64,000 nt of DNA, from positions 186,001-250,000 of the forward strand of contig NZ_MBDL01000009.1 of assembly GCF_001707755.1 (NCBI RefSeq), written 5' to 3'. The notes under the pieces were generated by a model that ran no database searches, was not told where the DNA came from, and saw nothing but the letters and a program-made list of their open reading frames with translations. Of the stretch, positions 44,307 through 53,402 are shown one piece after another. A program made the translations under genes and the position numbers. This stretch comes from Acinetobacter celticus (GTDB lineage: Bacteria; Pseudomonadota; Gammaproteobacteria; Pseudomonadales; Moraxellaceae). Numbering within the stretch: the stretch's first letter is position 1; each line of letters starts with the position of its first letter.

Positions 44307-45704
44307 ATGACTATTTCCCACGTTACTGAACTCCTCTCACCTGCTGGCTCGCTCAAGAATATGCGCTATGCATTCGCTTATGGTGCAGATGCAGTGTATG
44401 CAGGTCAGCCCCGTTACAGCCTACGTGTACGCAACAATGCTTTTGATCATGACAATTTAAAAATCGGCATTTCTGAAGCACATGCTTTGGGTAAAAAATT
44501 CTACGTGGTTGTGAATATTCAACCTCACAATTCTAAATTAAAAAACTTTATTCGTGACTTAACACCCGTTGTGGCAATGCAACCAGATGCATTGATTATG
44601 TCTGACCCAGGCTTAATTATGATGGTACGAGAGCACTTTCCAGAAGTGTCAATACACCTGTCTGTTCAAGCCAATGCCGTCAATTGGGCCACAGTAAAAT
44701 TTTGGAAAAGCATGGGGCTAACCCGCGTGATTTTGTCACGTGAGTTGTCTATGGATGAAATTGAGGAAATTAAACAAAACGTACCTGACATGGAAATTGA
44801 AGTTTTCGTACATGGTGCGTTATGCATGGCTTATTCCGGTCGTTGCTTACTTTCAGGCTATATGAACAAACGTGATGCAAATCAAGGCGCTTGCACCAAT
44901 GCGTGCCGCTGGGACTATAAAATTCACGAGGCAGCAGAAGATAATACTGGTGATGTTATTCCAGTAACACAACTAGAAAAATCAACATGCTGTCAAAATA
45001 AAGATGCCGATGAGCAACACGCCATACAACAACACCAATTTGGCGAGCCGGTTTTATTACAACGCAATGAAGAAGAACAGTTCGTAGCTGAAGAAGACGA
45101 ACATGGCACTTACTTCATGAACTCAAAAGATTTACGTGCCGTACAGCATGTAGAGCGTCTAACCCAAATGGGCATTCATTCGCTCAAAATTGAAGGTCGT
45201 ACAAAATCTTATTTCTACTGTGCTCGCACCGCCCAAATTTACCGTAAAGCCATCGATGATGCTTTAGAAGGGAAAGCCTTTGATCCTGCATTAATGTCTC
45301 AGTTAGAAGGCTTAGCAAACCGTGGTTATACCGAAGGATTTCTGCGTCGCCATGTACATAGCGAATATCAAAATTACGAAACCGGTTCATCACGTTTTGA
45401 CCACCAACAGTTTGTTGGAGAAGTTTTGGAGCGCAATGGCGATTACCTCAAAATTGAAGTCAAAAACCGTTTTGTTGTCGGCGACTCCTTAGAATTAATG
45501 ACCACATCAGGCAATATCACTTTTACTTTAACCGAAATGAAAGATAAGAAAGGTAATCTGATTGAAGATGCAAAAGGTTCTGGTCACTTTGTAGATATTC
45601 CACTGCCTGCCGATGTTGATATGAACTACGCTCTGCTGATTCGAAACTTACCTCATTCTACAGCAGATATTTCAGCACCTTCTTTGGCCTATCAAGCAGT
45701 TTAA
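44307..45704 (+). CDS. trhP: tRNA 5-hydroxyuridine formation protein TrhP (peptidase U32, YegQ)
   Basis: A 465-residue U32-family protein. LLSPAGSLKNMRYAFAYGAD at the start, MSDPGLIMMVREHFPEV, HLSVQANAVNWATVKFW and EVFVHGALCMAYSGRCLLSG are family signatures. Cysteines (GRCLLSGY, GACTNACRW) form the proposed Fe-S site. TrhP with prephenate makes ho5U34 of tRNAs. A variable insert near 220-260 includes a CC pair. The ATG at 44307 lacks a clear ribosome site. The ferredoxin gene follows after one base, so the two are one operon. Confidence 0.9.
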   Translation: MTISHVTELLSPAGSLKNMRYAFAYGADAVYAGQPRYSLRVRNNAFDHDNLKIGISEAHALGKKFYVVVNIQPHNSKLKNFIRDLTPVVAMQPDALIMSDPGLIMMVREHFPEVSIHLSVQANAVNWATVKFWKSMGLTRVILSRELSMDEIEEIKQNVPDMEIEVFVHGALCMAYSGRCLLSGYMNKRDANQGACTNACRWDYKIHEAAEDNTGDVIPVTQLEKSTCCQNKDADEQHAIQQHQFGEPVLLQRNEEEQFVAEEDEHGTYFMNSKDLRAVQHVERLTQMGIHSLKIEGRTKSYFYCARTAQIYRKAIDDALEGKAFDPALMSQLEGLANRGYTEGFLRRHVHSEYQNYETGSSRFDHQQFVGEVLERNGDYLKIEVKNRFVVGDSLELMTTSGNITFTLTEMKDKKGNLIEDAKGSGHFVDIPLPADVDMNYALLIRNLPHSTADISAPSLAYQAV

Positions 45705-45705
45705 T

Positions 45706-45966
45706 ATGGCTTTATCGATTACAAATCAGTGTATTAACTGTGATATGTGTTTAGCTGAATGCCCAAATGACGCCATTTATGAAGGCACCAAGGTTTATGA
45801 AATAGACGTAGCACGTTGTACAGAATGTATCGGATTTTATGCACACCAAACCTGCGTTGCCGTATGTCCAATTGAGTGTATTGTTCCACACCCTGAGCAT
45901 GTAGAAACACCAGAGCAACTGTTACATAAATTTAAGAATTTGAATTTATTCAAAACTTTAAAATGA
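45706..45966 (+). CDS. yfhL: 2[4Fe-4S] ferredoxin YfhL
   Basis: An 86-residue ferredoxin. The first cluster motif is CINCDMCLAECP. The second is CTECIGFYAHQTCVAVCP, with the eight-residue spacing that marks the YfhL/Alvin group. The C-terminal tail of about 30 residues is usual. It starts one base after the trhP stop, so translation is likely coupled. The pairing suggests it gives electrons or clusters to TrhP, though E. coli has no such linkage. Confidence 0.9.
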   Translation: MALSITNQCINCDMCLAECPNDAIYEGTKVYEIDVARCTECIGFYAHQTCVAVCPIECIVPHPEHVETPEQLLHKFKNLNLFKTLK

Positions 45967-46090
45967 AATAAAAATTATCTAATTAAAAAAAATAACCTTG
46001 GGGGAAGGCTAAATAAGAGGAACGCAAATTGTCAAAGTTCCCAATAAAAAAAGAATAATGAATATGATAAAAACTAACACACTGTGTTAA

Positions 46091-46140
46091 AGGGCAAAGT
46101 TGAAGTGCGTGGGGACACTTTGGCTTTGCTCTTTCTTTTT
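46091..46140 (+). terminator. Long structured terminator downstream of yfhL
   Basis: Outer arms 46091-46099 and 46124-46132 (one G-U pair) enclose inner arms 46103-46107 and 46116-46120 with symmetric three-base internal loops. A T-rich tail to 46140 follows. It may close the trhP-yfhL transcript or mark a separate small RNA. Confidence 0.5.
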
Positions 46141-46177
46141 ACGCTTAACCTAAAAGACACAACATCAAAATGAAAAA

Positions 46178-46208
46178 AGGAACTTTAGTGTTAGCGACCA
46201 AAGTTCCT
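46178..46208. repeat. Inverted repeat in the yfhL-ahpF gap
   Basis: AGGAACTTT (46178-46186) pairs with AAAGTTCCT (46200-46208). The sequence CAAAGTTCC also occurs in direct orientation at about 46033. No gene is visible in 45967-46293. Confidence 0.4.
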
Positions 46209-46250
46209 ATAAAAGTTAAATCTAATCTTTATTTTAAAATATTCAATATA

Positions 46251-46284
46251 AAGGAACTGAAGATGCGTACATCTTCAGTTCCTT
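46251..46284. terminator. ahpF terminator
   Basis: A perfect 15-bp stem (46251-46265 with 46270-46284) with loop CGTA, nine bases past the ahpF stop. Confidence 0.75.
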
Positions 46285-46293
46285 TTCACTGTT

Positions 46294-47859
46294 TTACTGA
46301 CCTGAACGAATAATGTAATCAAATGCAGATAATGCTGCTTTTGCGCCTTCACCTGTTGCAATGATGATTTGTTTGTATGGCACTGTGGTACAGTCACCCG
46401 CAGCAAATACACCTTTTACATTGGTTTCATTACGGTCATTAATCACAATTTCACCGCGGTTTGAAAGCTCAACGGTTGTCTCTTTTAAGAAATCGGTATT
46501 TGGTAACAAGCCAATCTGGACAAAAATACCCGCTAATTCAACCGTTTTAACTTCATCTGTTGCGCGGTCTTTGTATTTTAATGCAGTGACTTGTGAACCA
46601 TCACCCACCACTTCCGTTGAAAGTGCATTCAAAATAACCGTGGTATTTGGCAAACTGTGTAATTTATCTTGCAATACTTGGTCTGCACGTAATTTAGTAT
46701 CAAACTCAACCAAAGTGACATGTTCAACAATACCTGCAAGGTCAATGGCTGCTTCTACACCCGAGTTACCGCCACCAATCACGGCTACACGTTTGCCTTT
46801 AAATAATGGGCCATCACAGTGTGGGCAATATGCGACACCGCGTGTTTTATACTCTTTTTCACCTGGGACATTCATTTCTCTCCAGCGTGCGCCAGTTGAA
46901 AGAATCACCGTTTTAGATTCAAGCTTCGCGCCATTTTCTAAAGTCACTTCAACCAAACCATTTGCTGTTTGATCTGCGCCTTTTATGCCAGAGACACGTT
47001 GCAAATTCATAATATCAACACCGTACTCACGTACGTGTGCTTCCATTTCAGCGGCAAACTTCGGCCCTTGGGTCTTTTGAATAGAGGTATAGTTTTCAAT
47101 ATCCATGGTGTCCATCACCTGACCACCCATGCGCTCTGCCACAATACCAGTACGAATACCTTTACGTGCGGCATAAATTGCAGATGTATTCCCTGCTGGG
47201 CCACCACCAACAATAAGGACATCAAACGCTTCTTTTGCATTTAATTTTTCTGCATCTTTCACAGCCGACTGTGTATCTAACTTAGCGACAATTTCTTCCA
47301 AAGTCATACGACCCTGACCAATATGCTCACCATTTTGGAACACCATTGGAACAGCCATAATTTTGCGTTCTTCAACTTCATCTTGGAAGAAAGCACCATC
47401 AATCATGGTTGCTGTTGTACCAGGGTTATTAATGGCAATTAAGTTCAGCGCTTGTACAACGTCAGGACAGTTATGACAGCTTAAAGATACAAAGACATCA
47501 AAATCAGCTGTTAAGTTTAAACCCTTAATTTGCGCTAAAATTTCATCAGAAACTTTTGGTGCATAACCTGAAACTTGTAACAATGCCAAAATCAAAGACG
47601 TAAATTCGTGACCCATTGGCAAGCCTGCAAAATTTACACGTGGTTGCTCACCCACTTTTGCAATACCAAAACTTGGCGCACGAGAGTTTGTACCATCAAA
47701 ACGCACTGTTACTTGATCAGAAAGTGCAGCAATTTCAGTTACCAGTTCTTTGATTTTGTCTGATTTATCAGAACCATTCAAAGTTGCCACAATTTCAATT
47801 GGGCTTTCCAAACGTTCAAGTAAAGTTTTTAATTGAGCAGAAGTATTTTGATCTAACAT
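46294..47859 (-). CDS. ahpF: Alkyl hydroperoxide reductase subunit F
   Basis: A 521-residue FAD/NADH disulfide reductase that regenerates AhpC. The N-terminal thioredoxin-like domain has [15 protein letters not shown] (first CxxC, near 129). The flavoprotein part has [19 protein letters not shown], the second CxxC in [14 protein letters not shown] (near 342), and [14 protein letters not shown]. Length is normal. I chose the ATG at 47859, with GGAGG eight bases upstream. A TTG five codons earlier overlaps that site. No ahpC is adjacent. The upstream region is AT-rich; OxyR control is expected but not provable here. Confidence 0.95.
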   Translation of the reverse strand: MLDQNTSAQLKTLLERLESPIEIVATLNGSDKSDKIKELVTEIAALSDQVTVRFDGTNSRAPSFGIAKVGEQPRVNFAGLPMGHEFTSLILALLQVSGYAPKVSDEILAQIKGLNLTADFDVFVSLSCHNCPDVVQALNLIAINNPGTTATMIDGAFFQDEVEERKIMAVPMVFQNGEHIGQGRMTLEEIVAKLDTQSAVKDAEKLNAKEAFDVLIVGGGPAGNTSAIYAARKGIRTGIVAERMGGQVMDTMDIENYTSIQKTQGPKFAAEMEAHVREYGVDIMNLQRVSGIKGADQTANGLVEVTLENGAKLESKTVILSTGARWREMNVPGEKEYKTRGVAYCPHCDGPLFKGKRVAVIGGGNSGVEAAIDLAGIVEHVTLVEFDTKLRADQVLQDKLHSLPNTTVILNALSTEVVGDGSQVTALKYKDRATDEVKTVELAGIFVQIGLLPNTDFLKETTVELSNRGEIVINDRNETNVKGVFAAGDCTTVPYKQIIIATGEGAKAALSAFDYIIRSGQ

Positions 47860-48086
47860 TGCTAACGCCTCCAAAGGAGTAAATATTTATTTGATGGAAT
47901 AATCATAAGTGATTTAATTAAATAGATAAAACAGTTTGTTTTTATAACAATGATCGTTTTATTAAATCAAAGAATAAAAACAAGCTGAATAACAATAATT
48001 TATATATGAGGACAAAAGCCTAAAATTTCAATATTTATGATTCAAAACATGAATATTCATGTAGAAAAACGAAATCCGCTACCATT

Positions 48087-49004
48087 TTAATAAATACGTT
48101 GCTCAATCCGAATTACTCGACTTTTAATTCGTGAAGCCAATATAAACATCGCCATACTGATTAATGCAGTCACCACAATAATAAAAAGTAGCGCCCAATA
48201 TACAACGCGATTTAAGATTTCAGCCTGAGCCACCTGCTTGCTCACACTTTCAGCCATGGGCGTTAAGGTTTGATTAAACAACTGGTTTTGCATCGTCCAT
48301 AATTGTTCAGGCTTAAAACCATAGTCTAAAAAATGCGGGTCATTTTTTTCTGCCTGAATTAAAACCCGAACTTGCGGAATAGCCGTCGCCCGATCTATAG
48401 GTCGATGTAACATTGCCGTCTGTGCCAATAAATAAGATTTCACAGCGGGCGCAATTTCTGCATCCCTTAATTCTTGCGCTAATGCACTGTCCTGAATATT
48501 TTTATCATATCGCACCAGTTGCTGATATTCCTGATGATGATCATCGCGCAAATCATATTGCACATAAGTTAGCCCAGACCAAATAACAATAAAAGCAACA
48601 AGCCAACCGACAAATTTCAGAACAAATGATTGAAAGCGAATAGAAAAAAACTTAATTTTACGCAGTACATGTATTGTAAGAAATGCACCAATAAATGAAG
48701 CAAAAATCTTTAAAAACAGCCAACCAAACCAAGACAATAAATTCACAAAATAATCAGATTGGTAGCCAAAAGATGTCAGACTTTCACCGATACTACTGGG
48801 GATGTGCAACTGTTCAACTTGCGTACTTAGACCAAAAAAACTGTAGACAAAGTCTTGTTGCACAAACAATCCCATCACTGAAACCAATAAAATACTGGTC
48901 GAAGTAATACCCAACAACATCAAATTTCTCTGGCGCTTTTTTAATAGCTTCACGCCAGACTCAAGATGCTGTGGATTGAGTGCGTATTCATCTATAGCAG
49001 GCAA
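48087..49004 (-). CDS. Membrane protein of the TelA cluster
   Basis: A 305-residue inner-membrane protein with about four helices: near 28-48 (LMLLGITSTSILLVSVMGLF), 88-112, 130-148, and 272-295 at the C-terminus. A large soluble region (about 150-265) lies between the third and fourth, with QLVRYDKNIQD and DRATAIPQVRVLIQAEKND. I do not recognise it. It follows the TelA gene on the same strand with a 56-base gap and is probably the third gene of that operon. Confidence 0.7.
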   Translation of the reverse strand: MPAIDEYALNPQHLESGVKLLKKRQRNLMLLGITSTSILLVSVMGLFVQQDFVYSFFGLSTQVEQLHIPSSIGESLTSFGYQSDYFVNLLSWFGWLFLKIFASFIGAFLTIHVLRKIKFFSIRFQSFVLKFVGWLVAFIVIWSGLTYVQYDLRDDHHQEYQQLVRYDKNIQDSALAQELRDAEIAPAVKSYLLAQTAMLHRPIDRATAIPQVRVLIQAEKNDPHFLDYGFKPEQLWTMQNQLFNQTLTPMAESVSKQVAQAEILNRVVYWALLFIIVVTALISMAMFILASRIKSRVIRIEQRIY

Positions 49005-49060
49005 ATAATTCTCCTGAACATCAATTAAAAGCAGTCTTTCTGCCGATTTGACATCAATAT

Positions 49061-50194
49061 TTAGCTGGACTTGGAGTCGCCTGAGCTAGACTCAAGCACC
49101 AATTGATTCAAATTATTCTGAAGTGCACGTAAACGCGTGGTTGCTTCCTCACGCTTTTGTACCCCTTCTTTTTGGATTTGTATCACATCATTAACGGTTT
49201 TAATGAGGATATTTTGTACATGTTCAAGGGTTTCAATATCAATCACTGAACGCTGGTTGGCGCGTGCGGTATCTACAGAGTTTTGGTGCAACAAATCTGC
49301 ATTGCGCTTTAACAGCTCATTGGTGGCATCATCTATCGTATTGGCTAATTGCACACTGTTCTTCTGCTCTTGTAACGAAATTGCCAAACTAATCTGATTT
49401 TTCCATGCAGGTAAAGTAATATTTTTAATGGCATAAAACTTATCAACCAACATTAAATTATTCGATTGAATAATACGAATCATCGGCAAAGTTTGCATGG
49501 CAGATTGTTGTAGTATCTGTAAATCACTCACCCGTTTTTCTAAATTATTCGCCAAATGATTTAAATCATAAATTCTTTGCGTGGTGTTTTGGTCTTGCAC
49601 TTGCGCTGTTAAAGTAGAAATTTCTTGTTGAATTTCCTGCTCTTTCATTTTTCCTGCCGCAATATACACACCCAACTGTTTATATTCTTCCTGCACACCG
49701 CCAAACATCTTATCTAAAGTATTGACCCTAGCTTTTAAACCATTTTGCGAAGTTTCAATTTCTTTCACTAAGGCATCAATCTGTTCTTTAGTGGTATTAA
49801 AATGCTGATCAAAACTGCTTTTTGCCCCTCTAAATTTACTTAAAATACCGCCAAAAAAACCCGAACTTTTGGATTTATTTAAAATGCTACTGGTATTCAA
49901 TTGCTGTGCCACCTGTACCACTTGATTCAACTTTTGTCCCGTTGTATCTAAATCTTTATTTTGCACCAAGTTCAGTAATTCATCGGTATAACCCGACGTT
50001 TTAGACGCAATATTTTTGCCATATTCAGCCACCGAATTGTGACTAATTTCAGCCAATTCTTTACGGGCAGCCATGACTTCCTGAAAGTCTGTGGCTTGCA
50101 ACCCAATACTTTGTAAATCTAATTGCTGAAATTTTTGCTCTGCCAAATCTATTGTGGCTTCAATCGGTAAAATAGTTGATTCGGGATGGGTCAT
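49061..50194 (-). CDS. telA: TelA/KlaA family protein (toxic anion resistance)
   Basis: A 377-residue helical protein. The core SILNKSKSSGFFGGILSKFR, FDQHFNTTKEQIDALVKEIE, MLVDKFYAIKNITLPAWKN and ISLAISLQEQKNSVQLANTI are family signatures of TelA. Members were linked to tellurite resistance but mostly act in unknown envelope or phage-defence-like stress roles. Predicted long coiled coils (about 130-230). No tellurium genes (terC, terD) adjoin. It is the middle gene of a three-gene cluster, 17 bases after a shorter related gene. Confidence 0.8.
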   Translation of the reverse strand: MTHPESTILPIEATIDLAEQKFQQLDLQSIGLQATDFQEVMAARKELAEISHNSVAEYGKNIASKTSGYTDELLNLVQNKDLDTTGQKLNQVVQVAQQLNTSSILNKSKSSGFFGGILSKFRGAKSSFDQHFNTTKEQIDALVKEIETSQNGLKARVNTLDKMFGGVQEEYKQLGVYIAAGKMKEQEIQQEISTLTAQVQDQNTTQRIYDLNHLANNLEKRVSDLQILQQSAMQTLPMIRIIQSNNLMLVDKFYAIKNITLPAWKNQISLAISLQEQKNSVQLANTIDDATNELLKRNADLLHQNSVDTARANQRSVIDIETLEHVQNILIKTVNDVIQIQKEGVQKREEATTRLRALQNNLNQLVLESSSGDSKSS

Positions 50195-50211
50195 AGCTCA
50201 CCTTGTACTGA

Positions 50212-51003
50212 TTATGATTTAGAGGTTTTCTCTAATGATTTTCTTAAAGTTTTAATTAAGTCTTCACGGCTATTATCCAGTTTTTCAAGCGAACTTGTCG
50301 AGCCACTTTGCTGGCTTTGTTTAACATGATATTGCCATGCTGGAATCAGAACCTGCTGTGCCTCTTTAAAACGGTCTAACAATGAAAATGACAGTTGTTG
50401 CGACAGTTGCATTTGTGTAATGGCAATATCATTACTACTTTGTATGGTTCGTAATGTATAAATTTTCTTTGCCAAGCGCTCTGCAAAATTATCTAAGGGA
50501 TGTTGATTTTGCACAAAAGTTGGATATTCACGCAAAAACTCTTCAGCGGCTTGTATGTATTTGGCCATTTGTTCACGCAGACCTTGTAACTGCTTAAACC
50601 GTGATTGAGATTTTTGAATTTCTAATTGTAATTTTTGGCTCAAATGATTGGCTTGATCTAATATTGCTTCTAAATTTTTATAATATTCAACCTGATTAGA
50701 ACCAAACTCTAAATCGATACCCAACCATTTTTGCAGGGCGTTAAATTTTCGCTGTTTGAGCACTTTTTTAGAGGCAGACAATGTCTGAATCAATTGCTCA
50801 ATGGTCTGACTAAGTTTCTGCGTTAATTGCGGATCAATTCCCTTCAAAAGGACAGACTGCGCTTGAATCAACGCATCTGCATAATGATTCAGCCGATATT
50901 GATCATTCAACAAAGGTACCAGTTCATTGCGTTTAATCGACAGCACTTCAGCCGGAATCACCGCAATGTCTGTTAATGGAACCAGAACCTCAATTTGAGA
51001 CAT
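50212..51003 (-). CDS. TelA-like helical protein, divergent relative
   Basis: A 263-residue protein. LLDRFKEAQQVLIPAWQYHV near residue 205 aligns with MLVDKFYAIKNITLPAWKN of the neighbouring TelA, and RTIQSSNDIAITQMQLS aligns with MIRIIQSNN. It is therefore a shorter, diverged paralog that lacks the N-terminal TelA segment. Long amphipathic helices with Gln and Lys dominate. No membrane segment is present. It is first in the operon. I chose the ATG at 51003; the GTG at 51009 is the alternative. The function is unknown. Confidence 0.7.
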   Translation of the reverse strand: MSQIEVLVPLTDIAVIPAEVLSIKRNELVPLLNDQYRLNHYADALIQAQSVLLKGIDPQLTQKLSQTIEQLIQTLSASKKVLKQRKFNALQKWLGIDLEFGSNQVEYYKNLEAILDQANHLSQKLQLEIQKSQSRFKQLQGLREQMAKYIQAAEEFLREYPTFVQNQHPLDNFAERLAKKIYTLRTIQSSNDIAITQMQLSQQLSFSLLDRFKEAQQVLIPAWQYHVKQSQQSGSTSSLEKLDNSREDLIKTLRKSLEKTSKS

Positions 51004-51136
51004 AAACACTTAAACTCAATGAAATTATTTCTATATTACGTCTTTTATAACAAAGTTTTTGTCGCTTTTTGCAAATAAGTTTTAAGAAGTTTATTCACTG
51101 ACCTAAGCGCTCATGCAATCATGACTTAAATTTAAA

Positions 51137-51367
51137 ATGAGCAGTTCCTACTTGGACAGGTTAGTCTATTTCTTATCTTAAAAATCAACATCATACTTTA
51201 TATCTTCTCGGCATTATTGCTGTTGAACTTTTTAGCATTGAACAATGCCTATGTGCGGCTTTATCTCGTCAATGAAAATAAAATTCAACGGTATTATCTA
51301 TTTGTACAATACCTCATTATTTTTTCTCATCTTATTTTTAATTTATTATCGTAAAGCATTGCTGTAA
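51137..51367 (+). pseudogene. Possible frameshifted small membrane protein
   Basis: Three reading segments in shifting frames join into one membrane-protein-like sequence: MSSSYLDRLVYFLS from 51137, then LKINIILYIFSALLLLNFLA and ENKIQRYYLFVQYLIIF, then FFLILFLIYYRKALL to a stop at 51365-51367. The second shift lies at a run of six T. A strong terminator follows eight bases later. The frame changes could be decay or sequence error. Elsewhere in 51010-51421 I see nothing. Confidence 0.35.
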
Positions 51368-51374
51368 AAACTAA

Positions 51375-51399
51375 AAAAGCCATGATCTACATGGCTTTT
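51375..51399. terminator. Terminator before rnk
   Basis: AAAAGCCATG (51375-51384) pairs with CATGGCTTTT (51390-51399). T-rich on both strands, so it can serve rnk and the plus-strand remnant. Confidence 0.8.
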
Positions 51400-51421
51400 A
51401 CAAACAAAAAGTGAGTGACTA

Positions 51422-51826
51422 CTATAAATAGTCGCCTTCACGTTCTGGCTGATACAACACTTTTTCAATTTTAACTTTCATTGTATGCCCATCTGGTTGT
51501 GGCCATTCAATTTCTTGACCTTCAGCCAGACCTAAAATTGCGGCACCCACTGGTGCAAGAATGTTCACCTGCCCTTTATCACCACGGAAATCATGTGGAT
51601 AAACCAAAGTAATTTCAGTCGGCTCAATTGCAGGTGCAATCGTAACCAATACCTTGGCATTCATACTGACCACATTCACAGGCACATCTTTCGGTGCCAC
51701 AATTTGCGCACGTGCCAGTTCATCTTCTAAATGTTCCATAGTCGGCGTTAACTTAGACTGATGCTCTAACATCGTTTCCAAGCGGCGCAAATCCTGTTCA
51801 GAAAGAATGATACTTGGTTTTGTCAT
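51422..51826 (-). CDS. rnk: Nucleoside diphosphate kinase regulator Rnk
   Basis: A 134-residue GreA-related protein. The short N-terminal coiled coil (about 1-45: PSIILSEQDLRRLETMLEHQ) lacks the GreA tip. The C-terminal FKBP-like domain has VVSMNAKVLVTIA, TLVYPHDFRGDKGQVNIL and APVGAAILGLAEGQEIEW, all close to E. coli Rnk. It binds RNA polymerase near the secondary channel. GreA is excluded by length and by the missing acidic tip. It is monocistronic. Confidence 0.9.
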   Translation of the reverse strand: MTKPSIILSEQDLRRLETMLEHQSKLTPTMEHLEDELARAQIVAPKDVPVNVVSMNAKVLVTIAPAIEPTEITLVYPHDFRGDKGQVNILAPVGAAILGLAEGQEIEWPQPDGHTMKVKIEKVLYQPEREGDYL

Positions 51827-51933
51827 ATCGTTTAATCCTTGGTAACTTGGTTAAATTAAATCAATTCGGTCGATTTATTCTTGTTATTACAGATTATTCT
51901 GTTATATCAGAATTTCGTCATATTGAATAATGT

Positions 51934-51959
51934 GCTTTTTTTACAGCTGTAAAAAAAGC
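51934..51959. repeat. 26-bp perfect palindrome downstream of glyA
   Basis: GC, seven T, ACAGCTGT, seven A, GC. It lies between the glyA terminator and the rnk start and overlaps the left arm of that terminator. Confidence 0.55.
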
Positions 51960-51982
51960 CTCCTAAAAAGGAGGCCTTTTTA
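51954..51982 (-). terminator. glyA terminator
   Basis: A stem of about 11 bp with one bulge (AAAAAGCCTCC with GGAGGCCTTTTT), followed on the minus strand by a T-run. Confidence 0.75.
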
Positions 51983-51993
51983 AAGTTCAAAAC

Positions 51994-53247
51994 TTAGTTT
52001 GCGTATACAGGGTATTTCGCACAAACAGCTTCAACTTTCGCTTTCACAGTGTTAATCACTGCTTCGTCGCCTTTCGCATCTAAAATGTCAGCAATCCAGC
52101 CAGCCAAATCACGAACTTCAGCTACGCCGAAACCACGAGTGGTTACAGCTGGTGTACCAATACGGATACCAGAAGTCACAAATGGAGAGCGTGGATCGTT
52201 TGGTACGGCATTTTTGTTCACAGTAATGTGAGCAGCACCTAACCATGCATCTGCTTCTTTACCTGTTACGTCTTGTTTAATTAAAGACAAGAGGAACAAG
52301 TGATTTTCTGTACCACCAGAAACAATATCAAAACCACGTGCAATTAATACTTCAGCCATTGCTTTAGCATTTACCACAACTTGTTTTTGATATTCTTTAT
52401 ATTCAGGTGTCATTGCTTCTTTAAAGCAAATTGCTTTAGCCGCAACAGCGTGAACCAATGGGCCACCTTGGTTACCTGGGAATACAGCTGACTGTAATTT
52501 TTTCTCAATTTCTTCGTTGGCTTTTGCAAGGATTAAACCTGAACGTGGACCACGAAGTGTTTTATGTGTAGTCGTTGTTGTTACGTCAGCAATTTGCACA
52601 GGGCTTGGGTAAACGCCCGCAGCAACTAAACCAGCAACGTGTGCCATATCTACAAATAGGTAAGCGCCAACTTTGTCCGCGATGTCGCGGAAACGTTGCC
52701 AGTCTACAATTTGGCTATACGCAGAGAAACCAGCAACAATCATACGTGGTTTGTGTTCTAACGCTAAACGTTCAACTTCTTCATAATCGATTGCGCCAGT
52801 TTCAGTGTTTAAACCGTACTGAATCGCATTATATGTTTTACCAGAGAAGCTAACTTTTGCACCGTGAGTCAAGTGACCACCGTGAGCCAAGCTCATACCC
52901 AATACTGTATCGCCAGGGTTAAGAAGCGCTAAGTAAACAGCAGAGTTTGCTTGTGAACCAGCGTGTGGCTGAACGTTTGCATAATCTGCACCGAAAAGTT
53001 CTTTAGCACGGTCAATAGCAAGTTGTTCAATGATGTCTACATATTCACAACCGCCGTAGTAGCGTTTGCCTGGGTAGCCTTCAGCATATTTGTTTGTAAG
53101 TTTTGAGCCTTGTGCTTCCATTACTGCTGGTGAGCAATAGTTTTCAGAAGCGATCAGTTCGATGTGCGCTTCTTGGCGAGCATCTTCCTGTGTGATTGCT
53201 TGCGCGATTTCTGGATCAAATTCAGCAATTGAGATGTTGGCAAACAT
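51994..53247 (-). CDS. glyA: Serine hydroxymethyltransferase
   Basis: A 417-residue PLP enzyme that turns serine and tetrahydrofolate into glycine and methylene-tetrahydrofolate. [20 protein letters not shown], the active-site [13 protein letters not shown] segment and the PLP lysine in [17 protein letters not shown] (near 229) are conserved, as are VDMAHVAGL and [11 protein letters not shown]. Length is normal. Single-gene unit with its own terminator. Confidence 0.97.
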   Translation of the reverse strand: MFANISIAEFDPEIAQAITQEDARQEAHIELIASENYCSPAVMEAQGSKLTNKYAEGYPGKRYYGGCEYVDIIEQLAIDRAKELFGADYANVQPHAGSQANSAVYLALLNPGDTVLGMSLAHGGHLTHGAKVSFSGKTYNAIQYGLNTETGAIDYEEVERLALEHKPRMIVAGFSAYSQIVDWQRFRDIADKVGAYLFVDMAHVAGLVAAGVYPSPVQIADVTTTTTHKTLRGPRSGLILAKANEEIEKKLQSAVFPGNQGGPLVHAVAAKAICFKEAMTPEYKEYQKQVVVNAKAMAEVLIARGFDIVSGGTENHLFLLSLIKQDVTGKEADAWLGAAHITVNKNAVPNDPRSPFVTSGIRIGTPAVTTRGFGVAEVRDLAGWIADILDAKGDEAVINTVKAKVEAVCAKYPVYAN

Positions 53248-53352
53248 TAGCGAGGTCCTATTAAATTAGGGCTTTTAAGCCGTGCTAAGATTGGCGCATA
53301 TTGTAGCATGAAGTTTATAAATTTCGAGAATGAAGTTTTCTCAGTTTTAAAT

Positions 53353-53390
53353 AAAAAAAGCGCATGTAAATACAAACATGAGCTTTTTTT
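53353..53390 (-). terminator. Terminator of the lipase-like gene
   Basis: AAAAAAAGC plus CATGT pairs with ACATG plus GCTTTTTTT across a G-A mismatch. T-run on both strands. Confidence 0.75.
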
Positions 53391-53402
53391 ATTCAAATCA
53401 AG

